A DNA stretch of 36,389 nt from Eximiradius sp. (GTDB lineage: Bacteria; Bacteroidota; Ignavibacteria; Kapaibacteriales; UBA2268): the NCBI GenBank assembly GCA_937127445.1, contig CAKZLY010000004.1, positions 1 through 36,389 on the forward strand, in the 5' to 3' direction. Position numbers and translations under genes: made by a program. Shown piece by piece: positions 17,227 to 26,265 of the stretch (the first letter of the stretch is position 1; every line of letters starts with the position of its first letter). The notes under the pieces were generated by a model, which was not told the origin of the DNA, ran no database searches, and saw only the letters and a list, made by a program, of their open reading frames with translations.

Positions 17227-17904
17227 TTATTTCATAACAATTCTTTTTCTTACATACCTTTCCTGTCCTATGCGAACTTCTGCAATATAATCGCCTGACG
17301 GCATAAGCCGTCCGTTGTCGTCACGCCCGTTCCAGGTAATTGTGTAATTTCCCGGTGATTGCACTCCTTTGAACAAAGTAGCAACCGCTATTGCTTGGAT
17401 TGAGTACACCACTATTTCTACATCAGCAGTAATCGCTAATGAGTACTTTATTGTTGGCGAAACGTCCTCGACTATTCCCAGAAACTTTCCAATTGTTTCA
17501 AAATCAATTTTTGCTCCGTATGGCGAGTATGTCCGAACAAATGGAACATACATTGAATTCATTATGTTTATCTCGCGCAAAGTCTTTTCGACTTCGCTCG
17601 GTAAAAAAGCTTCTTCTGGCATTTGCTCTAATGACCTGAGTGCAGAAACCCACGGATTTTTGCTCCCCTCACTCAATAAATAACGCCAGAGAGGCTCGGA
17701 CAGTTCCAAATCAAGACGTGCTCTTATTGAAAAAGGAATTTGCATATCCAATGCCTTCTTAAATGCACTATCTTGTTCCGGCAGATAAACTTTTCGTGAG
17801 CTTCCCGGCAATGCTGCATCTGTTGTATCAGTATCAAAGGAAAATAACTTGCTATTTTCAATGCATATTAATAACAAAGTTAGAAATATTAATTTTTTCA
17901 GCAT
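17227..17904 (-). CDS. Secreted protein with C-terminal FlgD-Ig-like domain
   Basis: A 225-residue exported protein with a signal peptide (MLKKLIFLTLLLICIENSKLFS). The middle (residues ~40-130) is helical and unrecognised. The last ~75 residues form an Ig-like beta domain with the FlgD/T9SS-sorting-like pattern: VEIVVYSIQAIAVATLF, then GNYTITWNGRDDNGRLMPSGDY and a final IAEVRIGQERYVRKRIVMK. In Bacteroidota-group bacteria such domains are common at the C-terminus of secreted proteins, where some act as type IX secretion signals and others are structural. The gene is last in the minus-strand run and is separated by 67 bp from the pseudouridine synthase gene. Function unknown. Confidence 0.65.
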   Translation of the reverse strand: MLKKLIFLTLLLICIENSKLFSFDTDTTDAALPGSSRKVYLPEQDSAFKKALDMQIPFSIRARLDLELSEPLWRYLLSEGSKNPWVSALRSLEQMPEEAFLPSEVEKTLREINIMNSMYVPFVRTYSPYGAKIDFETIGKFLGIVEDVSPTIKYSLAITADVEIVVYSIQAIAVATLFKGVQSPGNYTITWNGRDDNGRLMPSGDYIAEVRIGQERYVRKRIVMK

Positions 17905-17971
17905 TAGTATTCAAAATATTTAGCAATACAAACTTTAAATTAATTCTTTTTTTTATATTATTAAAATTTTA

Positions 17972-18571
17972 TTAAAGATTAAGCAATTTTATAATCTTTT
18001 CTTTGTTGAACTGCCTTATTTCGCCCGAGTCAAATCCCTCAATATTTAATTTCTCTATCGAAAAACGCACTAATCGCAATGTTGGATAACCAATTTTAGC
18101 TGTCATTTTTCTAACCTGTCGGTTTTTCCCTTCCGTAAGCGTTATCGAAAGCCACGTTGTTGGAACGTCTTTCCTGAATCTAATTGGCGGCACCCGTTCT
18201 GGCAAATTCGGTTCTCTATCCAATACTTCGACAATCGCAGGTAGTGTGCGATAGGGTATTCCATCAATATTAATTTCAACACCATTCGACAATTTTACTA
18301 AATCATTTTGCAATGGAATGCCCTCTACTTGAACGTAATATGTTCGCCGATGACGATACCTTGGATTTAGAAGCTTTCTATTTAGTGCTTTGTCGTTTGT
18401 GATAATTAGTAGTCCTTCGCTATCGTAATCGAGCCGACCAACAGGATAACAATCTTTCGGAAAATTAAAAAGCGACAGACACGCTCGTCCGTCGCTCGAA
18501 GTAAATTGTGAAAGAACACGATAAGGCTTATAAAACACAAAATATTTTTTCTCTGCTACATTCCGCACCAT
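17972..18571 (-). CDS. rluE: RsuA/RluE-family 23S rRNA pseudouridine synthase
   Basis: A 199-residue protein beginning YFVFYKPYRVLSQF, the usual start of the catalytic domain, with no S4 RNA-binding domain before it, as in RluE. The catalytic motif is PVGRLDYDSEGLLIITND with D48 as the nucleophile. RKLLNPRYRHRRTYYVQVEG and LTEGKNRQVRKMTAKIGYPTLRLVR are the conserved family segments. RluE converts one uridine in helix 89 of 23S rRNA; assignment to RluE over other S4-less members is likely but not certain. Its start overlaps the end of the upstream upp gene by 16 bp, implying translational coupling. Confidence 0.85.
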   Translation of the reverse strand: MVRNVAEKKYFVFYKPYRVLSQFTSSDGRACLSLFNFPKDCYPVGRLDYDSEGLLIITNDKALNRKLLNPRYRHRRTYYVQVEGIPLQNDLVKLSNGVEINIDGIPYRTLPAIVEVLDREPNLPERVPPIRFRKDVPTTWLSITLTEGKNRQVRKMTAKIGYPTLRLVRFSIEKLNIEGFDSGEIRQFNKEKIIKLLNL

Positions 18572-19173
18572 CTGTCGCCAGCATCTCCAAGGCCAGGTAA
18601 AATATACTTCTTATCGTTTAGCTCTCTATCAAGTGCGGCAGTAATTATCTTTACATCAGGGTAATTTGTTAGTATATTCTCAACTCCTTCCGGGGCAGCA
18701 ATTATACTGCATACTGTAAAATTGTTCGCACCTTCCAACTGTAAACGGTTTATTGCTGATATTACCGAACTCCCTGTTGCAATCATCATCTCGAGTATGA
18801 TAAACCTTGTTTGTTCAACAAAATTTGGTGCAGAAAAATAATACTCGTTTATTGAAAAATCCTTTTCATTTCTCGACAACCCAACAAAAGATATTTTTGC
18901 CGAAGGCATAATAAAATTAAATGCTTCGAGCAATGCAAGCCCTGCTCGAAGAACAGGAACAAGCACAATGTCGCTTATTATTTCTTTACCCTGGTATTTT
19001 TCGAGAGGGGTTTCGATACTTTTTTCGATTAATGGCAAATCAGAAAATGCTTCTAATGCCAAAAAATGCGCAATTACATTTGCTGAATGCCTGAAATCTG
19101 CATTACCTGTATTTTTATTTCTTAACACTGTTATATTATGCTCAACTATCGGGTGATTGATTAGTTTTATCAT
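18556..19173 (-). CDS. upp: Uracil phosphoribosyltransferase (altered PRPP motif)
   Basis: A 205-residue protein of normal Upp length. PVLRAGLALLEAF (residues 73-85), the SAKISFVGLSRNE segment, IIAAPEGVENIL (157-168) and LPGLGDAGDRW (192-202) are diagnostic of uracil phosphoribosyltransferase, which makes UMP from uracil and PRPP. The PRPP-binding motif, usually DPMLATGGS, reads EMMIATGSS (128-136): the acidic residue is Glu in place of Asp, and Pro is Met. The ending GM replaces the usual G-T. Activity is still plausible because the acidic charge and the ATGSS loop remain. It is 2 bp after cheW and overlaps rluE by 16 bp in the same minus-strand run. Confidence 0.88.
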   Translation of the reverse strand: MIKLINHPIVEHNITVLRNKNTGNADFRHSANVIAHFLALEAFSDLPLIEKSIETPLEKYQGKEIISDIVLVPVLRAGLALLEAFNFIMPSAKISFVGLSRNEKDFSINEYYFSAPNFVEQTRFIILEMMIATGSSVISAINRLQLEGANNFTVCSIIAAPEGVENILTNYPDVKIITAALDRELNDKKYILPGLGDAGDRWCGM

Positions 19174-19175
19174 AT

Positions 19176-19676
19176 CTATTCCACACTTTCCTTTTCTTCA
19201 ACTTCATCACTCATTAATACTTTTTCTAAATCAAGTAATATCAATAATCGACCCTCCAATTTAGCAATTGAATTAATAAAATCTGAGCTTATTCCACTTA
19301 CCATCGGCGGTGGTGGTTCAGTTATGTTTTTGCTAATTCTTAATACTTCACTAACGCTATCGACTATGAAGCCAACAACTTTTCTGTCTTCTTCGATTAC
19401 AACAATTCGTGTGTCCTTCGTATATGGTGTTTCTAACAAATTAAGCCGCCGACGCATATCAATAATTGGTATTACCTTGCCACGTAAATTGATTACACCA
19501 ATTACATAATTCGGTGTATTCGGCACTCGTGTGATATCCACCATTCTTATTATTTCCTGCACCTTGATAATATCAATGCCAAATTCTTCATTGGCGATTC
19601 GAAAACTTACAATCTGAATTAATTCTTCTGCTACTTCATTCGCTTGTAAATGAATATTTTGTACTTCGTCCATCAT
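19176..19676 (-). CDS. cheW: Chemotaxis adaptor CheW
   Basis: From ATG 19676 it has 166 residues and a single CheW domain: LIQIVSFRIANEEFGIDI, VQEIIRMVDITRVPN, YVIGVINLRGKVIPIIDMRRRL and VVGFIVDSVSEVLRI match the family throughout. CheW links receptors to the CheA kinase. A longer frame starts at 19703, but its extra codons contain AAAGGTG placed correctly as the ribosome-binding site for the ATGATG at 19676, so the shorter form is preferred. It follows the Cache-domain kinase gene by 13 bp, so the two are probably co-expressed. The tail is very acidic (DEVEEKESVE). Confidence 0.93.
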   Translation of the reverse strand: MMDEVQNIHLQANEVAEELIQIVSFRIANEEFGIDIIKVQEIIRMVDITRVPNTPNYVIGVINLRGKVIPIIDMRRRLNLLETPYTKDTRIVVIEEDRKVVGFIVDSVSEVLRISKNITEPPPPMVSGISSDFINSIAKLEGRLLILLDLEKVLMSDEVEEKESVE

Positions 19677-19689
19677 TGAGACACCTTTA

Positions 19690-22143
19690 TTAATATGTAA
19701 CATTTTTCGGTATAGTGAAACTGATTGTTGTTCCTTCGTTTAATTTACTTTCAATGAAAAACCGTCCACCCATTTTCTCAATATATTCTTTGCACAATAA
19801 CAAACCTAATCCACTCCCTTTTTCGCCTTTTGTCCCAGCAGTTGTTGATGATATACCATCGCTCAAAATTTTTGCAATCATTTCTTCTTGCATTCCCACT
19901 CCTTGGTCCTGTATTGACAGAACGTAGCAAATATCATTCATTTCGCAATCTTTAAGAGTTACTTTTATCTCACTTCCTTCGTACGAAAACTTGATTGCAT
20001 TCATCAGCAAATTGCGAATTATCGTTTGTATTACAAACTCATCGAAGTATCCTTTGGCATTTGGATTTACCTCATTGATAATCTTTATCTCTTTATTATC
20101 GGCATTTGGTTTTACAATATTAATACATTTGTCGACAAAAAAGAAAATATTATTTAGTTCTGGTGAATAATCGAACCCTTTTCTTTGTAAGTTTGCCCAT
20201 TGCAATAAATTTTCGAGCAACTCAAAAGTCTGATTTGTTGCTGAACGTGCCAGCTGGACTTGCTTTTTCAACATTTCAATCGTAGCCGCATCGGTTATTT
20301 CTGTGCTTTGCAAGATCTGATGTATAGTATCTAATAACAACCTTATTCCTGCAATCGGATTCCTTAAATCGTGTGCAAGAATAGAAATAAATTTGTCTTT
20401 TGCAGTATTTGTTTTTATTAATTCTTCTTCTGAACGAATTAGCTTCTCGTTCAGTTCTGTAAGTTTTCTCGACTCCTCTACCATTTGTTCGTTAAGTGAT
20501 TTTAATTCATAATTAGCATCTTCTAAATATTTAAGCGCTTTGTTCAATTCCTCGGTTCGTTTTTCTACTTTTTTCTCCAAGGTTTCATTTAATTCTATAA
20601 GTTCTTGCTGGTATTTCTTCTCATTTGTAATATCCACGATGAATAATACAAATTGTTGGTTAACGCCTTCACTGAACAATTTTGCTTGAACAAATGCAAT
20701 TACTATACTGCCGTCGCTCGGTACAAATTCCCACTCAAAGCTCGAAACCAGTCTCTTCTCGAATGAGACTTGAATTTTGTTTTTAAAAGTTTCTACTAAT
20801 TCACCATTATTTTTTTTACTGAAAAAATTAGATATATCCTGATTAATAAGCATTTCTCTTGTGGTTGCGAACAAATTTGAGCATGCAGGGTTACATTCAG
20901 CAATGATGCAGTTTTCTAATATCATCACTCCAACTGGACTCGTTTCGAATAAATCAGAATACTTTTTCTTTTGGTTTATTATTTCAATTTTCTGCTGCTC
21001 AATTTCTTTCAAATATTTGTTTATTTCATCAACAAGGAATTGGATTTCGTCGTCGGTTCTAATAATGATTTCTTTTGTAATGCCTTTGCTCAAATTTTCT
21101 TGAATTTGATTGACTGCATTTACAATTGGATAAGATAACCTTTTGCTAAAAATATTAGATAGAATGAAGCCAACAATAACAATAAATATTGCAGTAAAAT
21201 ATGATGAAATCTTCATTATTTCTATGCTTTCATAAGCGTCTTTCGAATAACCTGATGCTACCACAATCCAGTTGAAAACAGGAACTTTCTCGAAAAAAGC
21301 AATCTTTTGGTAAGGTTTTTCTTCATTTGGGTTTTGCCATTTGTATTCAACTAATCCACTTGGATTATTAATCATATGTTTGACAAATCCGCTTTCTCTA
21401 CCTGTTTCAGAAAAAATATCATAATACTTGGGCATAAATGGGTGAATGAGAGCTTTCCCTGTTGAATCTAAGATATAAACATATCCTGTTTTAATTACTT
21501 TAAGCGATAATACCATCTCTCGGAGTTCATCTATATTCAATAAATCGTTAAATTCCTCCCTATAGCTTGAAACTGAAATAATCCAATCCAAAGGTTCAAA
21601 GTAAGTCATATACAAGGCTTTAGGTCTTTCTTTCTTTTCTCCGGGATTTTTCCAATCGTACTCAATGTAACCTTCTTTCTCAGCTATCTGTTTCCGAACA
21701 AAGTTATATTCGGATACATTTTTCCCGACCAATTCCTTATACGGATGAAGTTCCAATACGCCTTTTGAGTTCAGAACATAAGGATAGCCGGAAACTCCCA
21801 CCTTTTGAGTTAATAAATAATTATATACTTTATCGTTAAATTCTGCATAAGAAATGCTACCACTTTTGTAGAGGTTGTAATAATGAGAAGTAATTTCCTT
21901 ATTTTTATCAGCAATAGCTTTTAAATGATTTTTTATTACAACAGTAGCTGAATTATAAATCATTGCTGAAATAATTTTTGTAGTATTATGAAGCTCACTT
22001 TTCGTTTTTTCCTTTGCTGATGGAATAGCAATCAGATTTACAATAAGTATTATTATTGCAGATACAGGCAAAGTTGCAATTAAATAACTAATTAGTAGTC
22101 TTTTATATATAGGTTTTTTAATATGTTTTATTGTTTTTGACAT
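19690..22143 (-). CDS. Double-Cache membrane sensor histidine kinase with PAS domain
   Basis: An 817-residue protein. TM1 is near residues 16-42. The periplasmic part has two tandem Cache-like units with parallel motifs: ELHPYKELVGKNVSEY...YDWKNPGEKK...LDWIISVSSY, then LIHPFMPKYYDIFSE...YKWQNPNEEK...FNWIVVASGY. TM2 is near 310-332, followed by a HAMP-like linker and a PAS domain (YSDLFETSPVGVMILENCIIAECN onward). A long coiled coil leads to the kinase core: H-box ILAHDLRNP with phospho-acceptor H591, N-box NLLMNAIKFS, G1 DQGVGM and G2 TKGEKGSGLGLLLCK. No receiver domain or adjacent response regulator is seen. Tandem Cache domains usually bind small organic ligands such as amino acids or carboxylates. 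It heads the minus-strand run with cheW, upp and rluE. Confidence 0.92.
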   Translation of the reverse strand: MSKTIKHIKKPIYKRLLISYLIATLPVSAIIILIVNLIAIPSAKEKTKSELHNTTKIISAMIYNSATVVIKNHLKAIADKNKEITSHYYNLYKSGSISYAEFNDKVYNYLLTQKVGVSGYPYVLNSKGVLELHPYKELVGKNVSEYNFVRKQIAEKEGYIEYDWKNPGEKKERPKALYMTYFEPLDWIISVSSYREEFNDLLNIDELREMVLSLKVIKTGYVYILDSTGKALIHPFMPKYYDIFSETGRESGFVKHMINNPSGLVEYKWQNPNEEKPYQKIAFFEKVPVFNWIVVASGYSKDAYESIEIMKISSYFTAIFIVIVGFILSNIFSKRLSYPIVNAVNQIQENLSKGITKEIIIRTDDEIQFLVDEINKYLKEIEQQKIEIINQKKKYSDLFETSPVGVMILENCIIAECNPACSNLFATTREMLINQDISNFFSKKNNGELVETFKNKIQVSFEKRLVSSFEWEFVPSDGSIVIAFVQAKLFSEGVNQQFVLFIVDITNEKKYQQELIELNETLEKKVEKRTEELNKALKYLEDANYELKSLNEQMVEESRKLTELNEKLIRSEEELIKTNTAKDKFISILAHDLRNPIAGIRLLLDTIHQILQSTEITDAATIEMLKKQVQLARSATNQTFELLENLLQWANLQRKGFDYSPELNNIFFFVDKCINIVKPNADNKEIKIINEVNPNAKGYFDEFVIQTIIRNLLMNAIKFSYEGSEIKVTLKDCEMNDICYVLSIQDQGVGMQEEMIAKILSDGISSTTAGTKGEKGSGLGLLLCKEYIEKMGGRFFIESKLNEGTTISFTIPKNVTY

Positions 22144-22183
22144 TCGATTTAAAACATTGATATCAGTGTTAGAATATCTTAAT

Positions 22184-22191
22184 TAAATTTG
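22184..22191 (+). promoter_or_regulatory. Possible -7 element for the DUF1810/tricorn genes
   Basis: TAAATTTG is a perfect match to TAnnTTTG, but the nearest upstream TTG is 24 bp away rather than 19. If it is real, transcription would begin near 22198, which supports the DUF1810 start at 22261 rather than the ATG at 22192. Confidence 0.3.
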
Positions 22192-22260
22192 ATGTATAAA
22201 CAAAATATTTATTTTATTCCGATTATAAAAATTATCAAAAAAATATTAAATATTATAAAT

Positions 22261-22704
22261 ATGAAAAAATATGACCTTACAAAATTTATCCAAGCCCAAG
22301 CAACTTCTTACGAAATCGCTCTTTCTGAAATAAAATCAGGAAAGAAAAAATCTCACTGGATGTGGTACATTTTCCCTCAAATGCGTGGACTTGGCGAAAG
22401 CCAAATGTCCCATTTCTACGGGATAGAAAGCATTTACGAAGCAAAAGCCTATCTGGAAAATGAAGTTTTGAGCAAAAGATTAATCGAAATATCATGCGAA
22501 CTTCTGAAACTTAGAACCAATGACCCTGTCGAAATTTTTAGTCCCATTGATGCAATAAAACTTCGCTCCTCGATGACGCTTTTCTCCTGTGTCGAAGGTG
22601 CTCCCGATGTTTTCAAACAAGTTCTCGAAAAATACTTTTCTGGTGAAGTCTGTTTGAAAACAATTGATTTAATTAATTTGAAAAAAAATGATATTCTTAC
22701 ATAA
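22261..22704 (+). CDS. DUF1810 family protein
   Basis: A 147-residue cytoplasmic protein. It begins MKKYDLTKFIQAQATSYEIAL and continues with SHWMWYIFPQMRGLGES, a hallmark of DUF1810, then YGIESIYEAKAYLENEVLSKRL and the IDAIKLRSSMTLFSCV segment. Family members are small single-domain proteins of about 140 residues with no established function that I can state. The frame could extend 24 codons upstream to ATG 22192, but that extension is a Lys/Ile-rich stretch outside the family and a possible promoter element overlaps it. It is divergent from the sensor kinase gene and lies 27 bp before the tricorn-type gene, so co-transcription is likely. Confidence 0.82.
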   Translation: MKKYDLTKFIQAQATSYEIALSEIKSGKKKSHWMWYIFPQMRGLGESQMSHFYGIESIYEAKAYLENEVLSKRLIEISCELLKLRTNDPVEIFSPIDAIKLRSSMTLFSCVEGAPDVFKQVLEKYFSGEVCLKTIDLINLKKNDILT

Positions 22705-22731
22705 TTGTTCAATATATTTTGGTAGTTCATT

Positions 22732-25700
22732 ATGAAAAAACTACTGTTTTCGCTGATTCTAACCTCTTTATTTCAGTATTTTGCTTTTCCTCAAACTGAA
22801 AGCAAACTCCTTCGCTACCCGAATACCTCCAAAAACGAGGTTGTTTTCTCCTATGCAGGCAATATATGGATTGCTCCGATAACAGGTGGAGTTGCACGTA
22901 AACTTACAAGCTCCTCGGGTCTCGAACTTTATCCAAGATTTTCTCCCGACGGCAGGCAAATAGCTTTTGTCGGTGAATATGATGGCAACCCTGATATCTA
23001 TATTATGCCCTCGACCGGTGGAGAACCACGCCGTATCACTTATTCACTTGATATGCCCGATGTTGCGGAACGTCAGGGACCAGCCAAAATCATAATGCAA
23101 TGGACAAACGACAACAAATATATTCTTTACCGCAGCCGTGAGAAAAGCTGGAATGTCCTTTCCGGTCAACTTTTCATTGCACCAATTGATGGTGGTTTAC
23201 CTACTGAACTACCACTTGCCCGAGCTGGCTTTGCAAGCCTTTCCCCAGATGGTGAGCGAATTGCTATGAACCGAATTTTCCGTGAATACCGCACCTGGAA
23301 ACGCTATCGCGGTGGACAGGCTGATGATATTTGGATTTACAATTTTAAAACTAAATCTCTCGAAAATATATCAAACAATCCAGCTCAGGACATAATTCCT
23401 ATGTGGGTTGGAAATAAAATCTATTACCTTTCGGACCGCGACAAAGTTATGAACTTGTTCTGCTATGATTTGAACACTAAACAAACAAAAAAAATTACCA
23501 ATTTTACTGAATTCGATGTTAAATTCCCCTCTCTTGGGGCAGAACATATCGCTTTCGAAAATGGTGGTGAAATTTATATCTTGAAAACAGAAAACGATTA
23601 CCTTCAAAAACTCGACATTTATGTATATGACGATAATAGCGATTTTCGACCAGGTTTTGTTGATGTCCGAAAATACATTACTAACGCTTCAATTTCTCCT
23701 GATGGAAAATCTGCTTTGTTCGTTGCTCGTGGCGATATCTTTGTTGTACCCGCAAAAAACGGATATCCTAAAAATCTCACTAACACCAATGGAATTCACG
23801 AACGAAATGCCAAATGGTCGCCAGATGGTCGATGGATAGCCTTCATTAGTGACGAAACCGGCGAAGACGAAATCTATATTATGCGACCCGATGGAACTGA
23901 AAAAACACGCCTTACAAACGATGGCACCTCTTACCGCTGGGAACTCGAATGGTCCCCCGACAGCAAAAAAATTCTCAATTCTGATAAATTAATGCGATTA
24001 TTTTACGTAGATGTAGAAACAAAAAAAGTTACTCACATTACTAAATCGAAAATATGGGAAATCCGCGATTTCGGTTGGTCGCCCGATAGCCGATGGGTTG
24101 TTTATACTGATTTAGTCAATAATTACACGCCAGTTCTTAATTTGTATTCATTGAATGACAGTAAATCTTATCAAATCACAAATGAGTTCTTTGAGTCAAA
24201 TGGTGCTGTCTTCTCGCCCGACGGCAAATATTTATTCTTCGTCTCTAAAAGGACATTCAATCCTACAACTGGTTCTTTTGAATATAACTTTGTCTACAAT
24301 AATCTCGAAAAAATTTATGGCATCGCTTTAAGTTCAAATATTCCAAATCCTTTAATCAAATTCGAAGATTACGTCAAAACTAATGAAGATACTACCGCCA
24401 AACCTAAGAAATCAACAAAAAAATCATCTAAAATCGCAAACGAAAACGAAGACTTAATCTCTATCGATTTGAACGGTATTTCTAACAGGATTTTCGAATT
24501 TCCTATGCCTGCTGCTTCATATTCTTCTATTTATGCTGATAAAAATTGCATATATTACATAAGATACCACAATAACAATTCAACCCTATTTAAATTCGAT
24601 TTAGAAAAATGCGAAGAATCAAAAGTTGGTGATTTCTCTCAATTCGATATATCAAGAGATTTTAAATCAATTTTGATAAAAAGCAAAGATGATTATTATA
24701 TTGAAAAATTGAAAGAAAATCTTACTCCGAAAGATGGGAAACTTGATTTGTCCGATTTAAAAATATTCATTGACAAACGAAAAGAATGGAAGCAAATTTA
24801 TGACGAAACCTGGCGACAGATGCGAGACTTCTTCTATACTCCCAATATGCACGGAGTTGATTGGGCTGCCATTAAGAAGAAATACGAAGTTCTTCTTCCT
24901 TATATTTCTCATAGAGCCGATTTAACATATGTCCTTGGAGAAATGATTGGTGAACTAAATGCCGGACACGCATATGTTGGCGGTGGCGATATACCAAAAG
25001 TTGAACCTATTGGAATTGGATATCTAGGTGCTGACTTGGAATTTGACGAAAAGACTGGTTTCTACAAAATCAAAAAAATATTAGAAGGTCAAAACTGGGA
25101 CGAAAATCGCCGTTCTCCTCTTACCGAGCCTGGAATTAAAATAAAAAAAGGAGATTATATTCTTGAAATTGATGGTATTCGACTATCAAAAGAAATTACT
25201 CCATATCATGCATTGGTCGGGAAAGACAACAAATTTGTTACCATACGTTATAATTTCCGTCCTACAATTGAAAATTCACAAACAACTGTTGTAAAAACAC
25301 TTCCTCGCGAAACATCGCTGCGTTACTATAATTGGGTCGAACGCAACCGCCGATTTGTTGATAGTGCCACCGGCGGGCGTGTCGGTTACGTGCATATCCC
25401 CGATATGATGCCCGATAACGGACTGAACGAGTTCGTTAAATACTTCTACCCGCAAGTTCGCAAAGAAGCGCTAATCATAGACGACCGTTTCAATGGCGGC
25501 GGTAATGTATCCTCGCTGATTATTGAACGCCTTCGCCGAATCCTTGCTGTAGCACGCAATGCACGAAATCAAGAAATGGTTTTCACTACTCCAAGTGCTG
25601 TCATGACTGGTCCTATGGTTATGCTAATCAACGAACAATCTATGAGCGATGGCGATTTGTTCCCATACCAGTTTAAACTTATGGGATTAGGCAAACTCAT

Positions 25701-25986
25701 AGGCAAACGCACCTGGGGCGGTGTCATTGGTATTCGCGGAAGCCTCCCATTCCTCGATGGTGGTTATCTTAATAAACCTGAGTTCGCTAACTTTGGACGC
25801 GATGGATCGTGGATTTTGGAAGGTGTTGGGATGGAACCTGATATCGAAATTGAAAACAATCCAGGATTAGAGTTTGAGGGCATAGATACTCAACTAATTA
25901 AAGCAATTGAAATTATTTTAGAAGAAATCAAAACAGACACTAAACCAAAAATTCCTAAAGTCCCAGATTATCCGATTAAAAACTAA
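22732..25986 (+). CDS. Secreted tricorn-type protease (S41 family)
   Basis: A 1084-residue protein with a signal peptide (MKKLLFSLILTSLFQYFAFPQ). Residues ~25-300 and ~305-560 are two beta-propellers with repeated WD40-like blades (FSPDGRQIAFVGEYDGNPDIYIM, WSPDGRWIAFISDETGEDEIYIM). A Lys-rich linker, a helical core domain (~690-745), a PDZ domain (~755-855) and the S41 catalytic domain follow. By alignment to tricorn, the nucleophile is S972 in NEQSMSDGD, the histidine is H746 in AGHAY and the glutamate is E1030 in LEGVGMEPD; GGG at 922-924 would form the oxyanion hole. The Ser that precedes the histidine in tricorn is Gly745 here. The signal peptide puts it in the periplasm, unlike the cytosolic archaeal enzyme. 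It likely degrades peptides. A strong terminator follows. Confidence 0.93.
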   Translation: MKKLLFSLILTSLFQYFAFPQTESKLLRYPNTSKNEVVFSYAGNIWIAPITGGVARKLTSSSGLELYPRFSPDGRQIAFVGEYDGNPDIYIMPSTGGEPRRITYSLDMPDVAERQGPAKIIMQWTNDNKYILYRSREKSWNVLSGQLFIAPIDGGLPTELPLARAGFASLSPDGERIAMNRIFREYRTWKRYRGGQADDIWIYNFKTKSLENISNNPAQDIIPMWVGNKIYYLSDRDKVMNLFCYDLNTKQTKKITNFTEFDVKFPSLGAEHIAFENGGEIYILKTENDYLQKLDIYVYDDNSDFRPGFVDVRKYITNASISPDGKSALFVARGDIFVVPAKNGYPKNLTNTNGIHERNAKWSPDGRWIAFISDETGEDEIYIMRPDGTEKTRLTNDGTSYRWELEWSPDSKKILNSDKLMRLFYVDVETKKVTHITKSKIWEIRDFGWSPDSRWVVYTDLVNNYTPVLNLYSLNDSKSYQITNEFFESNGAVFSPDGKYLFFVSKRTFNPTTGSFEYNFVYNNLEKIYGIALSSNIPNPLIKFEDYVKTNEDTTAKPKKSTKKSSKIANENEDLISIDLNGISNRIFEFPMPAASYSSIYADKNCIYYIRYHNNNSTLFKFDLEKCEESKVGDFSQFDISRDFKSILIKSKDDYYIEKLKENLTPKDGKLDLSDLKIFIDKRKEWKQIYDETWRQMRDFFYTPNMHGVDWAAIKKKYEVLLPYISHRADLTYVLGEMIGELNAGHAYVGGGDIPKVEPIGIGYLGADLEFDEKTGFYKIKKILEGQNWDENRRSPLTEPGIKIKKGDYILEIDGIRLSKEITPYHALVGKDNKFVTIRYNFRPTIENSQTTVVKTLPRETSLRYYNWVERNRRFVDSATGGRVGYVHIPDMMPDNGLNEFVKYFYPQVRKEALIIDDRFNGGGNVSSLIIERLRRILAVARNARNQEMVFTTPSAVMTGPMVMLINEQSMSDGDLFPYQFKLMGLGKLIGKRTWGGVIGIRGSLPFLDGGYLNKPEFANFGRDGSWILEGVGMEPDIEIENNPGLEFEGIDTQLIKAIEIILEEIKTDTKPKIPKVPDYPIKN

Positions 25987-26059
25987 TATTTTAAGGGCGA
26001 CTATATTTTATCTTTTTATTAATCATAATATTGCACGAAAGTCTCTCAAATAAAGAAAT

Positions 26060-26100
26060 AAACACGCTCGCTTCTGTGGGCGTGTTTTTATTTTTTCTTT
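26060..26100 (+). terminator. Rho-independent terminator of the tricorn-type gene
   Basis: AAACACGC / GCGTGTTT with a 12-nt loop, followed by a T-rich tail to 26100. It lies about 75 bp after the stop codon. The remaining spacer to 26253 is AT-rich and shows no clear promoter match. Confidence 0.8.
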
Positions 26101-26253
26101 TTTAAATGTTAGAATTATAAATAAAATTGAAAAAAATATTTTAAAATTTCAAAATATTTTTTAAATTAATTAATGAAATGAACTTAATTGATAAAAATAG
26201 TATTAAAAAGTTCGTTTCTTAATTACGACAATGGTTAAGTTTTTATAAATTTT

Positions 26254-26260
26254 AGAGGGG
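26254..26260 (+). promoter_or_regulatory. Strong ribosome-binding site of the giant gene
   Basis: AGAGGGG ends 5 nt before ATG 26266. Clear Shine-Dalgarno sequences are rare in this window, so efficient translation of the giant gene is suggested. An out-of-frame ATGACATGA (26261-26269) overlaps the start; its TGA overlaps the ATG of the main frame. Confidence 0.6.
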
Positions 26261-26265
26261 ATGAC

